Shown here: positions 59,822-64,000 of the stretch, piece by piece
Numbering within the stretch: the stretch's first letter is position 1
Layout of the letters: each line of letters opens with the position of its first letter
From: Kalaharituber pfeilii
Taxonomy: Eukaryota > Ascomycota > Pezizomycetes > Pezizales > Pezizaceae
Direction of reading: 5' to 3'
Assembly: GCA_015179045.1 (NCBI GenBank)
Contig: WHUZ01000007.1
Span: forward strand, 1,538,501 to 1,602,500
Length of the DNA: 64,000 nt
Position numbers and translations under genes: made by a program
Notes under the pieces: generated by a model
Database searches by the model: none
Seen by the model: only the letters and a program-made list of their open reading frames with translations
Told to the model about the DNA's origin: nothing

Positions 59822-62011
59822 GTAATAATTCTTGAGCGCAACATTTTTTTTCCAAGTGTAAATAATTGCAATAGGAAATTTAGATTTTCAATCAGTTACA
59901 ATAAAACATACACATAGCATATTCATACTTCTTCGTTCATTGCTATCCTTTCCGGTGGGATCTGTGACGAATGGATCCTACGCGACTTCGCTAATAGAAG
60001 CAAGAACACCAAGCACTCGTGGTCGGCGCTTATAAAAAGTTTGTTATCAGGATTTGGTGACACCGATGTTCACTTTGTCTGATTTTGTTGCAGCACGCCC
60101 CATTTAATGTCTGAGTCTTATATAATCATTGTCTTGATACAATATTTATAGAAGTCTTATGTAAGGATATATGCAATCGCACTACATCTCTTAAAAGTAT
60201 CTTGCCACATTACTTTATTCCTAATTTATCCCATGGAAGGCCAGTTTACATACACATCTAGACCCACTTCTTACTTTATACCAACTACTTTGCAGCAGTT
60301 ATGCTCATGCATGAAGGCATGCACAGCATTTCCGTTCCTCATTCCCGAGTTTTATCATACTTTCTACTATACTCATACAATGAGTATCTACATATTGTCA
60401 CTCTAGTCAGGCACATCTTGCTACGGTAAACATTCTTGGCCCCGCTGCATGCTATCCAAGAAGGAGAATATGGTAAAAGTAAACCCCTTGGTACATAATA
60501 ATACGCATCAGCCTGAACTAATTACATATGCAGTGACATGCAAACCATGATATCGTCAGAAAGTCTTCAAACCAGCCGCCAAGCCTCTCAACTACCCAAA
60601 ATATCAATTGCGACATTTTGACTGCCTAACCAAGCCTAGCGTATTATGGCGATGACTAGGTAAAAGCCGTCCTTTATTTCTACAATGGTAACAGTATTTT
60701 AATCTCACATGACATACTTCAATCTACAATACCTACACCAACTGACAGGCAAGACTTAATATGAGGCTCAAGGATAATAACAGATTTATGCCATATCAGG
60801 TACCCTTATTCGGTCCCAATATTCACTCATATATGATGGGTACTGAGACTAGCACCGAATATGACTAGAAAGATCTTGAATTCACGCGAGAAGTACTAGT
60901 ACTCTCACTTTGGTTCTAGTACAATTTGTACTTCTCTGTTACCAATCTAAAATTGGCGACTGTGTTGCTAATAATTCTGGTTGCTACAGTTGCCACGACT
61001 AAGTTCGTATGCTGCAGCAAAAATATTAGGTGCTATGATGGATTGTCTACATGTTACCCTCAATCGAAAAATTACAAGCTACTTTACTAAACCGTCCCTA
61101 AGCCATAGATATTTGCGATTGACAGAAGAATTATCAATACAACCCGCTAACAGTCTGTATTGTGCCGATTCCTTGTTTTCATTAAAAAAACTTAATGTAA
61201 GCCTCTTGTTGCCGTTCTCTTGACCTCCCCGGAAGGGTTATTTCCGGCCTTCAGCCGTAAGGGGATATTTGGTGACGGTTTAGTAACTTACTTGTAGAAC
61301 CAACCTATCTGAGGAAAGAAGCCCTGGTAGGAAGAAGAGGATGAAGCTAACAGATAGGCAACAGCAAGAAAAGAAAAGACAAAACCATCCTTGGATCAGA
61401 TTGTCAGGGCTGATTTGGGAAAAAAAAAAACAAAAAAAAAACACCCTCGTTCACGTGAGGGAATAGCAGAAGTGACAAAGGAAACAATTGCATCCGAGAA
61501 CCCGCAGAAAAGATCTTAACACGCTCTTCAGTTATATGACTGCTTGAGAATTGGGATCTATGAGTTACCTGTATGTTATGTTCTTTACTTTCGAGGTCTG
61601 ATAGAGTTCAGATTCTATTTATTCCATGTAATGGACCTTCAACTCTATCGATACCTTTCATCATACGATACATGGCCTCTTGAAGTTGCAGGAGGATAGT
61701 AAACTTATAGCCTCTACATTTTCATTGAATTTCGTCTTAAGCTCTATCTTAATATTGGAGACCGTGTGGTTTCCGCCAATATAGTTGTACCACTAGACTG
61801 CCAGGTAAACAAACGACTGTTGAATGTGTCTATCGCAGCTGCTGTAGGTTAGAGGGAGTTAGATGCGGCTGCTAGAGACGCAGCTGTGAGATTTCTAGGG
61901 GATACGATGGTGTTGCAGCTGCTGGAGCAGTGAGCGGGGGATGACCAGTTCAATTTTTTTTTAAGCTTTTGTGAACTGACCTGCACCTTGGTTCATGAAG
62001 TGGAATGCTAT
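59822..62011. other. AT-rich spacer
   Basis: No gene recognised. GAAGTACTAGTACTC (about 60889) is a near-palindrome like that near 20990. An A-rich block (AAAAAAAAAACAAAAAAAAA) lies at about 61421-61440. CTG/CAG-type short tandems (GCTGCTAGAGACGCAGCTG) occur near 61868. Confidence 0.4.
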
Positions 62012-62215
62012 TATCTCTAGTGATGGAGGCAAAACAAGTGCCGTAGAGACGTGCAGAATTGAGGGCACCGGTTCGATTCCCAACTAGGGAAGCGGATTGA
62101 CATCTTAGAAGTAAATAAGATGAACTGTAATACTCCGGTTCCAGCAATGATCTCTTGGAGTTAGAAATTCTAGTAGCGGTTGTTTAGGAGTTGGAACCGG
62201 GGTAACTTGTTTTTG
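62012..62215 (+). repeat. SINE-like repeat with tRNA B box, copy 2
   Basis: TATCTCTAGTGATGGAGG, B box GGTTCGATTCC (about 62071), AACTAGGGAAGC, GTAATACTCCGG and GGAGTTGGAACCGGGG occur in the same order as copy 1. It has an extra 30-nt piece (GAGTTAGAAATTCTAGTAGC...) before the last block. It ends near a T-run (CTTGTTTTTG). Confidence 0.5.
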
Positions 62216-62548
62216 ATTTCTGCCTTTTTTTTTGTACGATTACCTGATAGTAACTGGTGTTCTCGTGGCCAGACTATTATTTTCGGCCTGTAAAGTTAAA
62301 CTACAGATTACGAGCTACTGCAGTGGAATACAGTTAATTACCTAGGTGGTATTTTTCTCTTAGTACTCTTCACTTCACTTTACTTCGGTGTTGCTTCGCT
62401 CACCCTCCATTTTTCAAAGTCTAGGATGCTCTCTCGGTACAGAGGCTCGAAGGTTAAATAACTGAAGAATCAGAGAAGCCATGGGTCACAATAATACCAT
62501 GCAGCAAAGCAAGAATCGAAAAATGAACTGGATCACCTTATATTGCAA

Positions 62549-62790
62549 CTATTACGGGTTCACCGCGACCGTAGTGTGGGCGGCCGGTGGAGCGCGCGAA
62601 AATGCGAAAAATGCACGCGCATACGAAATGCGCATATGCGACGTAGGCGGCATGCGACAGCAAAGGCGTCGCAGTCGCATAAATGAGTGCTATGCATATG
62701 AGCTACGCAGAGGACTAGCGAGTATCGCTAGTCAAGTGTCTTTTTGACCTGGCGGACGGTAACTCTCTGCGTTTACCATCTCCGTAACAG
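62549..62790 (+). mobile_element. MITE copy, CTGTTACGG-TIR family
   Basis: It begins CTATTACGGGTTCACCGC and ends TCTCCGTAACAG, the terminal inverted repeat with one change. The interior matches 21326-21537 in reverse orientation. Flanks share CAA on both sides, a possible 3-bp target duplication. It lies less than 100 bp upstream of the decayed REase gene. Confidence 0.65.
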
Positions 62791-62842
62791 CAACACGACC
62801 ATAGATGAAGCCCAGAGTAGACAGTTTTAGACTCTGATCACT

Positions 62843-63537
62843 TGAAGAGATTCCAGTGGATGAAATGTTGGCCAGCACTGGTAAAACAGATTCTGAGGCT
62901 GCATTGAACTTGAATTTGGTTAAAGAAAAGGTATATAAGGGGATAGTGCGTTATCTACTCATTGAAGGTATTCTTGTATTTAAGTCCTTTTTATTGAGTG
63001 CTAAAACCCTTTGAAGGTTCTCCCATGGAAGCGGACCCTGACTTCAAGGAATCAAATATCAATTATCTCATATATACTATCACGAGTCTATTTCTCGAAT
63101 ATTTTATACATAAAGACTGGGCATCGAGGTGTCCAACTAAGGAGCGAGAAAGAGCTTGTCTCTCAAGGCAATTAGATAGGAGGCAGGGAGGGATTCATTA
63201 TAGTAGATTTGATTGAATTAGAAAGCGAAGATTTTATACTCATAGTGGAGGTGAATCGGTCTTCTCTGGGACAGGTCCTCAAACAGTGTGCTCTTGCAAT
63301 GAAGGATATGTGTGGTATTAATGGAAGTGGAGAAGTATATGGCTTTGTAACCACAGGGAAGAGTTGGCAGATGTTGAAGTATGATGGTGAATTCTTTCAG
63401 TTGAGGTGTTAGTACTATCTAGCAAAATAGGTAGAGATGAGAAGAGATGGATGGACAATAATTCTGTATTGGTTGATTGCATATACGCTGCATTATACAA
63501 TGCAGGTAAGAAGAGTCAAGATTTAGTTGTCGGGTAG
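62843..63537 (+). pseudogene. PD-(D/E)XK-like fungal REase-family protein, broken
   Basis: VDEMLASTGKTDSEAALNLN, then KVYKGIVRYLLIEG, a 49-nt GT-AG intron (62968-63016), and SPMEADPDFKESNINYLIYT with PTKERERACLSRQLDRRQ. The frame breaks near 63190; in the next frame come FIIVDLIELESEDFILIVEV, NRSSLGQVLKQCALAMKDM and GEVYGFVTTGKSWQMLKYDG, and later in another frame VLVDCIYAALYNAGKK. The D-(x)n-E-x-K core of the restriction-nuclease fold appears as IVDLIELE...IVEVN, where the last residue should be K. I recognise this as a repetitive fungal Crinkler/REase family by sequence style. Broken and missing the catalytic Lys, so inactive. Confidence 0.7.
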
Positions 63538-64000
63538 GTGCATCATGAGTAGTGGAAGCATTAGGGCTTAAGATATGTAGTAATAGTTTCACGGAGGTTT
63601 AATTTTTCTTTTTCCCTGTGTGGATACTTGTTCAATGTTTATTTTTTAAATTGATGGCGATAATTCTTAGTGTTGGGTTACTTGTTTTGGTAGTGAGGGT
63701 CTCAGCGGGTGGAGCCCCCTGACGTTGTGATCATGAGGGGGTACGGCAAGGGTATGCAACGAGATTTATGCGTTAGGTGATTAAGCCCGAAGAGGTATCT
63801 TAACTATGTAGGCAGGGGGGTGGAAAAATTGTCAAATGCGGAAATTTTCAGTGTGCAAATTCAGTTCCTTACCGGACCGCCAGCATCATGCCTCCTCAAC
63901 GCCCTCGCTGTGCTCGTAGAGTGTCCTAGGGGCTTGGTATGAGACTACCTCAACGCCGCTTTGGACGCCCAGCTCCAGAGAAGTGAAAGATATGTTGTGC
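63538..64000. other. Window end, no gene recognised
   Basis: GC content rises after 63700 and only short frames are present. No motif was seen. An unfinished gene could begin here. Confidence 0.35.

Noticed and set aside
1..64000. CRISPR arrays, rRNA genes, bacterial operons
   Set aside because: None seen; the splice structure and gene content are eukaryotic.

Overview
The window is nuclear DNA of a filamentous ascomycete. Protein genes carry several 45-110 nt GT-AG introns with fungal branch sites of the CTAAC kind. The recognisable proteins include fungal forms of SEC53, VPS23, COQ9, RPP40, ISU1 and an ATRIP/UvsD checkpoint protein. Genes are separated by long repeat-bearing spacers, and there are Crinkler-like REase/kinase genes. 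This fits a Pezizomycete such as a truffle relative, but that placement is inference from style and not from a marker gene.

Layout. 1-7.4 kb is accessory: a foldback MITE with a TA target duplication, an unrecognised coiled-coil gene, a broken 5' piece of NOG2, and an internally deleted Ty1/copia element. 7.4-9.4 kb holds a PRPP synthetase with a long inserted region. 9.4-13.6 kb is mostly featureless with traces of decayed coding sequence. 13.6-25.4 kb holds Taspase 1, a frameshifted TFB4, a GPI-anchored Cys-rich surface protein, phosphomannomutase, and a phocein-type MOB protein divergent from a ubiquitin E2. 25.4-28.5 kb is a spacer with a MITE. 28.5-42.3 kb holds an asparaginase-ankyrin fusion, ISU1, VPS23, a BLOC-1 subunit 1 and ribosomal protein eL42. 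42.3-45.5 kb is a spacer with an 85-nt palindrome. 45.5-56.6 kb holds COQ9, RPP40, a TRM11 pseudogene, the ATRIP/UvsD homologue and mitochondrial malate dehydrogenase. 57.6-64 kb is accessory again: a SAM + REase-like + kinase-like (Crinkler-type) gene with frame breaks, a SINE-like and a MITE copy, and a second decayed REase-like gene.

Function. The intact genes are unrelated housekeeping genes: nucleotide and sugar metabolism, mitochondrial Fe-S, CoQ and TCA functions, ESCRT and BLOC trafficking, RNase P, translation and checkpoint. They do not form a pathway cluster. The most unusual points are an ISU1 intron that appears to have AT-AC ends, the composite SAM-REase-kinase gene with degraded catalytic motifs, three small dispersed-repeat families (TA-MITE, CTGTTACGG-TIR MITE, tRNA-like SINE), and three conserved genes present only as broken copies (NOG2, TFB4, TRM11).

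All exon models were made by eye from conserved protein motifs and splice consensus; no alignment or database search was run.
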